This document shows positions 33,799 to 45,600 of a stretch of DNA of 64,000 bases, piece after piece. The stretch comes from Coprinellus micaceus (lineage: Eukaryota; Basidiomycota; Agaricomycetes; Agaricales; Psathyrellaceae), in contig OX596338.1 in the NCBI GenBank assembly GCA_951394405.1, positions 3,410,001-3,474,000 on the forward strand, read 5' to 3'. A model generated the notes under the pieces. That model was not told the DNA's origin. It saw nothing but the letters and a program-made list of their open reading frames with translations, and ran no database searches. A program made the position numbers and the translations under genes. The number at the start of each line of letters is the position of its first letter. Position 1 is the first letter of the stretch.

Positions 33799-36768
33799 TT
33801 ACACAACCTCCTGCCTGGCTATACTCCCGATTCCCTCTTCATCCAACAACCACCCGTCATCTTCACCCTCTTCATCATCATCCTGATCCACACCCACCCT
33901 CTCGTCGTCCCCAGTCAAAGGCTCCCACTCTCCCACCCCAAGCACCTCCATCTCTTCATCATCCGCTTCAGCACCAAGGTTCATCCTCTCCACTCCAGCC
34001 TCAACCTCTCCCCCAAAAGTCTCATCATGAGTCGCCAAGATATACTCATGCATCGCACCCCCAATCGCATCACTCTTCATCCACTCGTCCTCCCAAAGAT
34101 CCACAATCCTCGCCCTCCTCCTTGGATCCCGAACCAACAGCTTCTCCACAATCTCCTTCGCACCCTTACTCCTCACAAGCCGATTCCCCACAAGCTCTTC
34201 CCCATCCACCTCATCGCCAACACCAGGCGTAGTCTCCGGCCACAACCACTCGCCCCTCGCAATCGTCATCAACCACCGCCTCCTCTCCGCGACCAGGTTC
34301 TGCCCATACAGATGGTGCGCCGCGCGCTCACCCCCAATACGTCCTGTGTTCCCCCCACCCAGGACGCCATCCACACCAACCCCCTCACCAAACGGCAACT
34401 TCCTCGCCACGAGCGCGTACAACACAACACCACAAGCCCACGCGTCCGTTTCCCTCGCATCGTACCCACTCCGATGTTTTGGTCCTGCAGAAACCGCCGA
34501 GGGTGGGCTGACCGTAGGTGTGAGAGCGGCCGTTGACGCCGGAGTCGAATACGCATACGAGCTAGAGCCCATGACCAACTCGGGGGCTGCGTATGCCTCG
34601 CTCCCACACCGCGTCGTCAAGAGTTCGCCTTGGCCCTTCTCGCCATTCCCAATATCAATGAACCTCGACAGGCCGAAATCCGTAAGCTTGATTAGAGGGG
34701 TTGGTAAGTCGTCGACGCTGACGCGTGTGTAAGGACGCGGTGACGCGGGCATCGAGAGTAGCCCAGCCAGGGGTGGGGACGAACAAAGGGGCTGGTCTTC
34801 ATCAAGTATCCGGTCTTCCACCTGGAGCCTCTTGATACCCTCCCACGTCAAGAGAACATTCTCTAGCTTCACATCCCTATGCACCAGGCCAACACTGTGC
34901 ATCCACCCAACACCTCGACAAATCTCACACCATATCCGTCTCACGACTCCTTCTGAAAGATTGCCCCACGCATGGTCGTCGTTGACGAGCGACAGGAGAT
35001 CACCTCCACGCAGATACGGGAGGACCAGGACATGATGGGTCGGTGTTGTCCAGGATGAGAGAAGGGGTGTGATGTTGGGATGTGAAATATGACGCAGGAC
35101 TTCGACTTCGCGGACGAAGCCTACTCGGGTACGTTCTTCGGATTGTGGAGAGTACGGGTCTGGACGTCGAGGAGTGAGCTTCACAGCGACCAGGCGCGCT
35201 GTCGATCCCGATCCCGAACGCGCCTTGTACTTCGAAGAGTTGTTTCTCGAAAGCGACGATCCCGCACCCAATCCCCAGTTTACGTCTAGGCTGCTGGTAC
35301 TCCCGTCTTTACTGTCCGTTTGTGAAATGACCCACGCAGCAGAGGGAGGAGACATACGACTGTCTGCCCTTGAAGCTACAACCCCAAACTCGTCCAAAAG
35401 GTCCTTTGCCAACCCAACCGGCTTCATCCCCTTCAAGCGTGCCTTGAGCTTCCTGAGACTCGAGTTTCTCGAGATCGGGTTCCAACTTCCACCCTGGGCG
35501 CTTCCATTCCTCGAATGACCACTCTTGATACTGCTATTCCGCGATACGCCACCCTTCGACGAGAGACTGACTTGGCGCTTCAGGTCTCTGACACTCTTCT
35601 TTGATGCCAACTCTAGAGGAACGTTCGATAGGTCTTCTGCGAGCCAGACATCGGAGAAAGCGCCTGTTCCAAGTGACCCGACGAGCCGCACTGAGGGACC
35701 TGATGTGGGTGATGCTGGCGCCGCCACTGGAGTCGACCAAGCGCTCATTGGCGCAATGATGTCACCTTCATGAAGTGCCCCTACTTCCTGAATAGTTTCA
35801 TGCGAGTGGTCGTGGCTATCTTCTGTAGCGGCCGTAGATAATGTCGAAGCAATACTCGGGGCCTTTGATATGGGCGCGGGGTCAAAGGGGCGTAGGAGAG
35901 AAGATAACGAGGGCTCGTAGCTGGACGGGCGTGGCGTAAAGTCACTAAGTCGGTTGGGGGCGATAGCGGAAGCTTCGGGATGGTCATTGGGTATCGATGA
36001 ATGGTCGAACTTGGAAGGCGTGAGAAGGGGCGGCGGTGGCGGAGTAGGCAACCTTATCGATATATGTGAGGAGGACGAGGATGCCGAGGAGGAAGCCGGA
36101 GAGAGTGGTGCGTCGCCCTCGGCGCTAGAGCGATCTCTTTCATAACCAAAGGCCGGCGTAGGTAATGGCCCATCACTGAGTCCCAGCAAGCTATCTCGAG
36201 GGAGGTGGTTGGGCCCGTAGCTGGAGAAGCTGTTGTAACCGTAGCCCAGAGCGGATTCTATCGAGTCAGAGAAGGTCTCGTCCTGAGAATGGCTGTCCAG
36301 GGAAAGAAACTGCGGTTTCCGGCGCTGCCTGCTTCCTGAGAACACAGGCTCGATATCGTGGGCCTCGTCGGTGTCGCGAGAGAGGGAGGTGTAGCGCGAG
36401 GGGAAGATCCGGGAGATGTGGAACCCGGGGCTCGTGGGCGAGAATATGCTCCGGGTCGGGGACGGGTGGTCGGGGGCGCTGGTCGCCCTTGCGGCGCCGG
36501 GGCTCAAGTCACTCGACGTGCTCGCTGTGCTGTCGTCGCTGTTCCTCTTCTTGAGCGGCGCTGGTGGGCGGGGAGGCGGGCTGGCCGCGAACGAGGAGGA
36601 GAAGAAGGCGTGGGTCTTGGACGACGCGGGCGGAGAGGACGAGAGGACGGGGTCGGCGTGCATGATGGGGTCGTCGACGGGGGTTGTGGGGGAGCGGGTC
36701 GCGGCAGACGATGAGGAGCCGCCGTCGTCCGACGAGGAGGAGGGTGAGAAGAAGAGTGGAATGGGCAT
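33799..36768 (-). CDS. Ser/Thr protein kinase with long Ser-rich N terminus and N-lobe insert
   Basis: A single-exon frame of 989 residues, unusual in this intron-rich window. Residues 1-355 are Ser/Pro-rich and disordered. The kinase domain begins with the glycine loop GSLGTGAFSDVW (about 364-375). About 146 Ser/Lys-rich residues then intervene before the ATP-binding lysine in LVAVKLTPR. The catalytic loop is HRDVKLENVLL, the magnesium loop LTDFGLSRF, and the P+1 region CGSEAYAAPELV; the last lobe has DAWACGVVLYALVARKLPFG and ends VEKLLVRDPRRRARI. HRDxKxEN and CGSxxYAAPE suggest the CAMK group, nearest to fungal Kin/Hal/Prr-like kinases; I cannot assign one. The C-terminal about 90 residues are very acidic. 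All catalytic residues are present, so it should be active. The opposite strand is open over parts of the gene but is a shadow. Confidence 0.9.
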   Translation of the reverse strand: MPIPLFFSPSSSSDDGGSSSSAATRSPTTPVDDPIMHADPVLSSSPPASSKTHAFFSSSFAASPPPRPPAPLKKRNSDDSTASTSSDLSPGAARATSAPDHPSPTRSIFSPTSPGFHISRIFPSRYTSLSRDTDEAHDIEPVFSGSRQRRKPQFLSLDSHSQDETFSDSIESALGYGYNSFSSYGPNHLPRDSLLGLSDGPLPTPAFGYERDRSSAEGDAPLSPASSSASSSSSHISIRLPTPPPPPLLTPSKFDHSSIPNDHPEASAIAPNRLSDFTPRPSSYEPSLSSLLRPFDPAPISKAPSIASTLSTAATEDSHDHSHETIQEVGALHEGDIIAPMSAWSTPVAAPASPTSGPSVRLVGSLGTGAFSDVWLAEDLSNVPLELASKKSVRDLKRQVSLSSKGGVSRNSSIKSGHSRNGSAQGGSWNPISRNSSLRKLKARLKGMKPVGLAKDLLDEFGVVASRADSRMSPPSAAWVISQTDSKDGSTSSLDVNWGLGAGSSLSRNNSSKYKARSGSGSTARLVAVKLTPRRPDPYSPQSEERTRVGFVREVEVLRHISHPNITPLLSSWTTPTHHVLVLPYLRGGDLLSLVNDDHAWGNLSEGVVRRIWCEICRGVGWMHSVGLVHRDVKLENVLLTWEGIKRLQVEDRILDEDQPLCSSPPLAGLLSMPASPRPYTRVSVDDLPTPLIKLTDFGLSRFIDIGNGEKGQGELLTTRCGSEAYAAPELVMGSSSYAYSTPASTAALTPTVSPPSAVSAGPKHRSGYDARETDAWACGVVLYALVARKLPFGEGVGVDGVLGGGNTGRIGGERAAHHLYGQNLVAERRRWLMTIARGEWLWPETTPGVGDEVDGEELVGNRLVRSKGAKEIVEKLLVRDPRRRARIVDLWEDEWMKSDAIGGAMHEYILATHDETFGGEVEAGVERMNLGAEADDEEMEVLGVGEWEPLTGDDERVGVDQDDDEEGEDDGWLLDEEGIGSIARQEVV

Positions 36769-37683
36769 TAGAGGTTCATGATCGCGGACAGTCAGACAAG
36801 GCAGATGAAATTCAAATCTTTTTTGGGCAAGTGACGTGTTTGGTCACGCTTGGCCCGGATCTAATTCTCGGAGCACCAACACACTCCGGCGCTCGTCTCT
36901 CTTCTCAGCTGCCCCTTATCAATGCGATAGGGTGAACTAGGAACCACAGTGGAGACACAGTGGCTCTCTCCTCCTCCTTCTGGCCCGCCTTTCTTCACAG
37001 AAGGTCCAGAGTTTTAGGAAATAATTCGAGACTTTCCCACTTTCAATGCATCGATTCTTTGATCCACCGAGGTAACATCGTGGCACCCATGCACGTTGCT
37101 GGGCCTTTAGGCAACGCGAACCCAATGCTCTGGGCGAGACACCACGCCTCGGAACGCGCTCAGCAATGCGTTCCGTTCTGGAATGTCACAAGGCAGAAAA
37201 TCCAAATCAAACGGAAACAGCGGGCGCTAATTACACCGCTTCAAGCGGTGGAAACGGGTCTCGGGGGAATGAAGTGACTCAGTGAAGCGCTGATCATTCA
37301 TCCTGCCAATACCGTCCCACCAATACGGGCGAGAACCTTCATAAACAGGAGAGAACCCACCCAGAACCTCCTGTGTTGCTGGAACAGCACCTGATTCTAC
37401 GTCGTCAGCCCGAGACACGGAAATGCGGGCATAACTGCCCTAAACGCCAATAAGCGCCCATGCGCGACACGCACAGCCACTCCGCCAAGCTTTGCGACTG
37501 ACGGTAGCCCGACCCTTAATGGAGTTGTCGACAGTCAGGGTCCACACGTCGCGACGCGTCGCGTAGTAGCGCCCGCCCCGCGTATAGATACCGTTACCCG
37601 GGAAAACATGTGTTTCATATCGTGCAAAGCGCAAGGTATTCCCCTAGAATGAACGAACGTATGGTTTGTAACGCGGTACAACC
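36769..37683. other. No gene recognised
   Basis: Upstream of the kinase gene and downstream of the next minus-strand gene. Short frames only. Confidence 0.4.
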
Positions 37684-38401
37684 TCATAACGACTCCCTCC
37701 TCCCATTTAAAACCGCCCTAAACACCCTTTCCTTCGCCGGGGTGGGCGGGGTAAGCATAAACTTCACCGACCCCTCCTCCCCTTTCTCATCCCCAAATAT
37801 CGCCGGGCGTGACGGCGATATCTGAATCGTCGCAACCGACTCCGAATAGGGTATTGCTTCACCGCCACTCCCACTTGAAGATGCACTTGAACTTCTGCTT
37901 CCTACTTCTCCTCCTCCAAAGAACCAGAACCTCGAATTCGATCTAGTAGTGGGCGTCTTGCCCTCGCTTGACGTCAACAATGACGGGAGCACCGGCGAAC
38001 TGGCGGAACTCGAGTTCATATTCGACTTCATCGAATTGGGGCTAGCGGTGGCGTATCCATTGGAGCTGGGAGAGTCTTGCCCATAGAAGGGGGGCGTTGG
38101 GGGACTCCCATACCCCGGCCAACTCGCCAGCCTATACCCACCCAACCGCGGATTAAACAGAAACGTAAAATTCGACCGTCTCCCCGCAAACTGCTCCTCG
38201 TATATCTGGAGATCCTGTGCATAGTTGGGTTCCGCTTTGGACTTGGACTTGATGAGGGCGACGGCGAGGACCGTGAAGGAGATAACGATGATGATGGAGA
38301 ATGTGACGATTAAGAGGATGATGCCTATTGAGAGTTAGGACGGCGAGCGCTCGTACGAAGGGAAGGGACTCGGACTCACTTGGATGCACCGATTCAACCA
38401 T
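37684..38401 (-). CDS. Single-pass membrane protein, hypothetical
   Basis: Exon 1 at 38401-38380 and exon 2 at 38324-37684, around a 55-nt intron with gtgagt, a ctaac branch site and an atag end, give 220 residues. The protein starts MVESVHPS and goes straight into a 25-residue hydrophobic helix (IILLIVTFSIIIVISFTVLA), followed by a basic KSKSK stop-transfer signal, so the N terminus probably faces outward. The cytoplasmic part is Ser/Pro/Gly-rich with NFTFLFNPRLGGYRLASWPG near the membrane and repeated Ser runs after it. No family recognised. The 428 bases between this start and the Spc24 stop are partly open, so an extra 5' exon is possible. Confidence 0.55.
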
Positions 38402-38829
38402 TGTGACGATGATAGACTCTTCGCCGTAGAAGTATTGGAGGTGTCGAGGTTGGCGGTCGTTTGAAGGCGGGCCTGGAAATGAAGCTTGGGTCGGTGTTGT
38501 GTGAGGGACAGATGTTGTTGGAGCTGCTGATGTCGATGTCTAGGAACGAGGATCGGGTATAGATCCGGGTTATCTTCTGTCCAGGGGGCTGACCAAGGTC
38601 AATCACGGCGAAAGGAGGGAGGGATATTCCAAACGGGCCTGCACACACACGGCGAACCGTGGGCGGACTGGATTCAAACGGTACCTGGGGGCATGAGTTA
38701 TAACGTTCCGGGGGGTCCAAATAATACAGTACCGTGGCATAGATAGTATACAGATGAGTGAAGAGCGAGACGCCGCAGTAAATGAAGGGGTAGATAGAAA
38801 GAGACGGAGCGTGCCTGGTAGGACGCGTG
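38402..38829. other. Gap, possible 5' exon of the membrane protein
   Basis: The minus strand is open in one frame here (ATVLYYLDPPERYNS) but the frame does not join the next exon at a junction I could settle. No other feature seen. Confidence 0.35.
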
Positions 38830-39578
38830 CTATGAATTCGCCAGTTTCCACAACAGCTGTGTGTTCTCAAAGTCGGACTTCCCATCCGCCAAGTCAACCC
38901 TATGGATATCGCCGGACGTCGCACCTAACCAGATCTCTCTTCAGCCTCCACACCACTCCAAATAAAACGCGACTCACGAACAAGCATTGTGCCCACCCCC
39001 CTCTGCGGGTCGTTTATTGGCTCAAACCCCAACCCCTTGATCAACTGCAGCCTCAACACGCTCCCATCGAGTTCCTTCGCGTGCTCCAGCGCCGGGTCAT
39101 ACCCTTCCAGCCCTCTCGCTTCGACTCTCAGCCCGGAGAGTTCAGCGTCCTTGTTCCCCGCAAGCGACTCGGCGTCGCTGATGGCTTTCGCCAATGAGAG
39201 CTTGGAGTTCTCGAGCTCGTTGAGGAGGGAGCCATGGGCTTGTTGTGAAGGTACCGAGGCGGGTCGTGTTGAAGATACTCGTGCAGATTCGTACACCTTC
39301 GTCAAACCTAGACCAGCTGTCAGGATGCACGTGATATGAATGAGGAGACAAACGCACTTCTCAGCTTGGCATGTGCCTCTTCCAACTCCTTCTTCCTCTT
39401 CGTCTCCGATGCAATGATCTTCTCCTCTGCCGCGACTATTGTCAGATAGTCTTCCTCCGGGTCGATGATGGGGAGCATCTCCCGGATGGCTTTGCTGTTT
39501 AGTTGCTTCAGCTTGTACCCATTCCTATGCGAGAGAGCACAGATGGGCTTACATGGCCTCGTTGACATCAATAGACAT
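38830..39578 (-). CDS. SPC24: Kinetochore protein Spc24
   Basis: Start MSIDVNEAI at 39578; a 58-nt intron follows (gtaagc...aaacag), joining to KAIREMLPIIDPEEDYLTIV. Further exons carry the coiled coil (AAEEKIIASETKRKKELEEA; LLNELENSKLSLAKAISDAE) and the globular head, which begins LRLQLIKGLGFEP. The final exon, after a 50-nt intron, encodes SGDIHRVDLADGKSDFENTQ and ends LLWKLANS at 38830. Coiled coil followed by a short RWD-type head containing LGFE and a closing LLWKLA matches fungal Spc24, a subunit of the Ndc80 complex that pairs with Spc25 and links microtubule-binding Ndc80-Nuf2 to the inner kinetochore. Length, about 200 residues, fits. The N-terminal exon of only eight codons would be missed without splicing. 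Confidence 0.85.
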
Positions 39579-40039
39579 GATTCTTGTGGGTATCGCCGGG
39601 GTACAGAGAGTAGAAACGCGGGCTATGACATGAGCGTTGTGAACACGAAGTTCAAGTTGATTTCATTTCCAAACGCGGTGAATCTGGCATCACGCACAGA
39701 ACGCGTGACACGGCAAGACGCGTGACGTCAGTCCTGAAAGGACGACCCCTATTTGCCTAAGTACCCTTCGCTATGGTCTTTATGTGACGAAAACGAAGCC
39801 AGGAATTGAATCATATCGGGACTTTGCTCTGCGCCGAAGACCTTCCAAATTTGACGCGTCTCCGCTCGTCTATTCGATGATCATATAGCGCTGACAGCCC
39901 CGCGCGCCCGGCCGCGCCAAAGCTAGAGCACTTAAAGATGTGTTGCCAGCGACTACCTATACACAGCCCGCCCTTAATGGCCACCTCCGACAGATTGTCG
40001 TTCCCCATTTGCCCAACTGGCACGTAGCTGAGCGCCCAA
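39579..40039. other. Gap between Spc24 and the MYND gene
   Basis: Spc24 promoter and 3' flank of the next gene. Nothing else seen. Confidence 0.5.
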
Positions 40040-42150
40040 TTAGACGCCCATTATACGCTTTAGAGCTTCTGGTGTTGGTGATCTGTATCGAAAAGCCAGC
40101 AAGTAGTGAGCAAAGGGCATCGAGGACCAAGAGAGCAAAGAAGGCTCACCCATATCTCGGGATACTATATATCGCCTTCCACATCCCGCCCAGCCGATCA
40201 TTCATGAACTGGAGCACCACCGTCAAATGCACCGACTCCCTCACGCCCAGCGGGAATATACCCTCCACCAACCTCATATCCGGCGACAACGACAGGTGAC
40301 GAAAGTTCTTTATCACTTGCTCTGTCCGCGGCCGCATGTGTTCTTGGTCTTCAGGGAACACCGTCCCAAGGCGAGTGCGTTGCCACCAGTTGGACGGGTC
40401 GCGGATGTCGACCATCTCGAGATGCAGGGTAGTGGAGGAGACGTCGATGACGGGGAGGACTTGGTTCCAGGTCGCCCCTGGATAGTGTTTTGTGACCCCC
40501 TGCGTGATCGAATTTATGTCGTGATTGTAGGTAGCTTCAATCCATTTGGTTTGGTACCATCGATCGGCGTGGGTGTACCATCTGTCAGTTGATTTGCGCT
40601 CTAAGAGATGAGGGGAAGGGAACTTCAGAACCGAATAAGGATGGAGGATTGGGGGGATCTACGCACCGTAGTGGACAGGTATGGCAGGGAAGCACTCTGT
40701 CCGATGCCACCTGTTCCAGTCTTCTCTTTGGCATTCGTCCGAGCAGTAGACGACTGAAGAGCACCGGGCACATTGTCGCGAGGCCTTCGTACCCGTTCTC
40801 AAGTGAAAACGCTTGCACTAAATGAATGAGATCAGCTCCAAGGTCTGGTGCACCCAGAGTGGGAGTACGCACGATTGAGTTGTCACACTGGGTAAACGTA
40901 TTCAAACGCATTATCGTTGCCCGTCCTATGACCCCGCTACAGAAAAGCCTCCACTCCTTCGCGAGCATCGGGTTCCGATCTCCCAAGGCGCCGTCCAATT
41001 TCTTGGCCAACACTTGCATGCCCTCGACAGACGGCAGGGCGTGGAGGATCATCGGGTAGACAGTGAACGCGCCCAAGTTGTGTAGCATCGCATACGCAGC
41101 ATCGTTCTGGTACTCGTCGTCGTGAACAGGTACCACCGTGATTATTCGAGTAATGAGAGAGACAAAGTCCCCAGCGATGAAGTCGCGCCAGTTTCGAAGC
41201 ACCCGGTCCTGCTGCTCGTCCACCAACTTGGCGAGTTTGGCAACAGTGGTGATCACAGGTCGGCAGGGACCTTTCAACTCCGAGTCAGGGATTTTGGTGG
41301 AAATGTTGGAGAGAATCTTTGAGTATTCGGTGATGTAGTTGACTTGTACGAGCCGTCGACGGAGGTGGACGCTGTGCGGTACGAGAATGGATAAGACCTC
41401 GAGAAGGGCGTCGAAGTATTGGATAACAACGGCCGGTGGTGTGTGGCAACTTGAAGTAATCTTGTCGCGAGCTTGCTTGGCCCTTCGTACCATGGCAGAC
41501 GCAAATTTCTTCATCTGACGATCGTCAGAAAGCAGAGCGTTCAGAATGACATCTCTCCCCTCTTCCTTATCAATGGTGGTGAACCAGACGCTGTAAGCAG
41601 GACATTGGTAGCCATCCTTCAGAAAGATGAACAGCTCTTTGGTGCCCTTTACGTCCTCTACCCATATCCGGATCAGGATTTTGGCGAAACGCGGCGAAGA
41701 CAGAAAGGCGCGGTATACACGCTCATCAAGGTTGATCAGAGAGTCCAGTAGAATAGCGTTCTGCTGAATTGCTGCGACGCCCTCCTGCCTCAAGTCCACG
41801 AACCCACGAAATGGAACCGCAATATAGAGGCAGTATTCAACCCAATGACATATAGAGTCGGCTGTTGCGGGGTGTTCCAGCTCTCCGATAATGATTTCGC
41901 GGAGCGTCGGGTTCGTTTTGCTCGACTGGACTGTCGTTCCAAGGATGGTAAGCGACGGAGCCCCAATGCCATCCTTTGCGGATATTTTCTCGTCGACGCC
42001 CAAGGCCAGGTTCTTCAAAGCAAGCTGCAGCACCTCGATACTGGCGGTCTCCGGTGCAAGGCGATGGCCGACATCCCAAAGAGCTTGCGCCGATCCAGCG
42101 TGGGCTTGTGCGATAAGCTTCCCGGTTCGAATTTCAGTTTTGACGAGCAA
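40040..42150 (-). CDS. MYND-type zinc-finger protein
   Basis: The main exon runs from about 42150 to about 40880 and is helical throughout (AIQQNAILLDSLINLDERVY, AMVRRAKQARDKITSS), like the armadillo-like N-terminal part of basidiomycete MYND proteins. An intron after CDNSI joins to RFHLRTGTKASRQC, and the finger continues ARCSSVVYCSDECQ, then REDWNRWHRTEC: the full C-x2-C...C-x2-C...H-x3-C set. Later exons read YTHADRWYQTKWIEATYNHD and end GSPTPEALKRIMGV at 40040. MYND fingers bind proline-rich peptides; the cellular role here is unknown. The 5' end is not resolved: the main exon has no ATG at its start, and one or more first exons probably lie in 42151-42500. Confidence 0.8.
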
Positions 42151-42625
42151 ACTGCTTTAGAAAATGCAAACCTCGCGAGGTATAGGAGCCCTCTTCGGCG
42201 TCCGTGGCGGCATTCGAGCAAGTGGTTGTGGTCCAAGGGTAGTAACAGTCCATCCATCATATTTCGGATTTTCCATGCCGATTTTAGCCCCTTCGAGAAG
42301 TTCGTGGCACCAGGACCGGCTATCAGAGCGCCCGAGTAGACGCCCAAAGGACAGCTTTCAAAAGTCAGCGATCAATGCAAAGGAGCAGGAGAGTCTTCAA
42401 GGAGGACACACGATCAGAGGGTTCATGAATGGGAGATGATGGTGGTTCCAGCTCAGGACATATCTAATGGCGAATGTAATCGGCTCAAGCGATAGCTACT
42501 AGGCAAATGGAGAGGATTGAGTTCGCTCCCCGTAATGTATAAATGATGAAAGAACTAATTAAGACTAGTATTAGAGGTACATTGTGGTAGTTTTTGCAGT
42601 GGTGTTTGATTACTCTGGCAGGGGT
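42151..42625. other. Gap, probably contains the 5' exon of the MYND gene
   Basis: A minus-strand frame from an ATG at 42347 is a candidate first exon but I could not find a convincing splice. The left part is the 3' flank of the NACHT-RS gene's stop at 42626. Confidence 0.4.
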
Positions 42626-45600
42626 CTAGGTCAGTGAGGTCAACCATGGGGAATGAGATGTGCTGCCGGCGGAGGGTGTCCGCGAGCCCCGCCCTTCAGC
42701 TGTGAGGTGTGTCGGGGGCATCCGAAGACGTTCGCTTCGATGAGCTGAAGATCGAGCTGAAGAGCGAGGTGGTCGGTGGGACCTGGAAGATGACGATGGA
42801 CTAGAATTTCGAGGTATTGGGGGTAGATCCTTGAGGCGTGCATGGGAAGGGGTCGACGAATGGGATTGATACCGGGACCCAACAGATGAACCAGAGTGGG
42901 TAGCTTGAGCGGGAATGGTTTGAGGGTAGCTGGGAGATATGGAAATCGAGGGGGGTGGGGAAGGGAACTGCGTATAGTGTGGGGTTGGAACTCTCGAGTC
43001 CCTTGGAGGTGATCTATCCCTTCGGGGCCGGAACTTATCCCGAAAACGGCTTGAAGAGCGGGATCGAGAACGGGACCGAGGTGGTAGTACTACGATGGGC
43101 GCCATGTAATGCTCAGACGTTGAGCTTCTTCGAGAAATCGGGGATCGACCCCTTCGATGTGGAGAAGACGGCGTTGGAGAGCGGGTTCGATGGTGAGTTC
43201 TGTCAGACGACCTGGAGTAGACAATCGGAGGGGGGATGACTGCAATGTGAGGCCAACTTGGAGATAGGGAGCGCGTTGACCTCCGGGATGGAGACGGGGG
43301 AGGCAAAGGGTGAGAGGGTAGATGCAGCCTCCGAGGAGGGGTAGAGGACCGGCGCCTTCGGCGACGAAGGGAGGGACTTCTGGAGCGGGTGCTAGAGCGG
43401 GAGATGGTGGAAGACCTCCCTGAGTGGTGCCTTACAACAGGAATGACTGGAGGCCAATCGGTATAAATGGGGCGGGGTGAAGGCGGGGTGTGTATCCGAG
43501 GTGTGCTGGGGCGTGAGGAAATGGAAGTTGAACGACTGCTTGAAGGAGGATCCTGCGTGCAGATGCACTGCTGCGGGTCCCCCGAGTTCCAGGTTCTGCG
43601 CCCAGGCGGTAAGATACGTCCTCGGTTTTCGTCGATCTCGTCGAAGGACACCCGGAAGATATCCCCTCCGAATCCATATCTTCCGGTTGAAGTGGGGTTG
43701 ATGCGTTTGAAAAGGCCTGCAGGAACTTTCCATCCATAGCTCTTGGATGATCTGATGATTTGTTGTCTCCAGAGCTTGCAGAGAGGCCGGCAACGGTACC
43801 AGGGGCACTAATGGAAAGTTTCGTCAATATTCAGAACGATCTCTCTCCGGTGTTTCACGTACTGGCTTGTGGATCGACCAGAATACCAGGCTGCACAACT
43901 CTGGGATGCAGCTTGCGTTCGAACAGCTACCGTTATAGGATTGGACCCATTGACGGACCCACCAATCTAGGTCGCAGGGAGCGAGTTCGTCATTCGGTAT
44001 CTCGTCGAGCCGCACACCGTCAATGGAGTGAGGATACGATCCAAAGCCGTTAGGGTTCGGCGAGAGACAGCAGAACCGGTGAAGGAAGTCAACCAGGTCT
44101 GACTTATCGATGATGGTTCTCGATGGTCCTTTGCCTGTGATTCATATGTCAGGCCTGTCAATCCACTTGACAACTCAAATAACGCACCTCTAAGGATCGC
44201 GATATATCGCTGCAAGTAGAAATGTCGATACCCACCAACGCCATACTCGGGGACATGCAAGGCGGCTGAACACCGATTTGGGTCGCCTAGGAAGTCTGTC
44301 AAAGATTTGTGATAGATCTTGTAGCGGGAAAGTCTGTCATGGATGGGAGGGATGGACAGTAACGACGCTAAATTTCGTAACAGGTGCTTTCCTTCCCCTT
44401 CCGACGATTCGAGGAACTGTTTACAGAAAGAGGCGGGGAGGGAGGACAGAGAGGTGTGGATTATTGTTAGAATCCAGGTCACCGCTAGCTTTGGGTTGGG
44501 GCTAGACATCAAGACATGGGTATACACAGCATCAAGGAGGCTGAGTGGATTGTCGAGGACAGTTTGGGGGCTTAATGCCAGAATGTGTTTGAGTAAGACG
44601 TCGGGAGGGCTGGACCCGTTCGTGATGTATCGGATAACGGTGGCAGCGAAGATGAACTGACCAGATGCCTTCTGGATAATGGTCCGAATGACGCTGTCGG
44701 ACGGCCAAAGAGGGGACATCTCAAACTCCCGCCGTAGCTCTGCAAACTTGGATCTGAGGAACAACTCGATGTCCGCATCGGCGTTGTATCTTTCGTCTAG
44801 GAACAAGTTGAGGGTCTGGTTTTGTGCTTGGTCTAGGAATTCTTGGATCGCGTGCTCTGGCCGGCTGGAGATGAAAATGCGAAAGGGGAAGGCGGGGTCT
44901 TTGACAGCAGTCAGAATGACTTGAAGAATCTCCACTTGGTCCGATTCTTTGTCGTCACGCCACCTACGACCGAAGACTGAGCGAGGACGATTCTTTTCCC
45001 CTTCAACTTCGTCTAAGCCATCCAAGATGATGACCAGTGGGAGGTCTGGCGATTCAGGGGTGCGTTCAAGCTGGCGAAGGGGTTTCAGGATGAGCTCTTC
45101 AAGCTGGTGCTCGAGACTCTTCTCGAAAATGGCTGGATCTTGCTGTATTGCCGACAGAACTATGTCCCGGATGCCTTGTAAGCCTTCGCATTGGATAAGC
45201 TGGTAGGCGAGTGTCGCGATAACACATCGTTTAGTGCGCCTGTTGGCGGATTCGGAGAAGGAGGAAAAGAAGAAGGTCGCGGCCAGGCCGTTGTCTTGGC
45301 TGCACGTTTTCGCGACTGACCCAGCAATGGCCGTCTTTCCCGCCCCTGCTGGACCCGATAGCCACAGGATCCTCTTTGGCTGTTGATCTCGGTCCCCATG
45401 AGTGATCCAGCTGACGATTTGGCTTTGAACGGCCACTCTGGTCTCTGGATGGCATTTCGGGGCATCTGAGCGCTCCCTGGAGTTGTACAGCGCCCCGAAA
45501 GCGCAGTTGTCGCTCAAGTCTGGTCGCTGCTTCAGCGCGCACCAGGAGATGGGGAATAAGAATCGACTTACGGTCGATTGCGCTCTTGAACGTTCCTGAA

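Noticed and set aside
33604..34536. 310-codon plus-strand frame inside the kinase gene
   Set aside because: Antisense to the conserved kinase lobe; translation has no domain and is His/Pro-rich, as expected from reversed kinase codons.
42626..43735. Separate SR-rich gene starting at an ATG near 43730 with an intron having a gtgtcc donor
   Set aside because: Possible, but it needs a weak donor and ignores the continuous frame linking the tail to the conserved NACHT C-terminal module; kept only as the alternative to test.
43824..44015. Ending the first NACHT protein at the stop near 43824
   Set aside because: That end requires reading into a gtacgt intron; the spliced version restores the LCKxWR...GW module shared with the paralogue.
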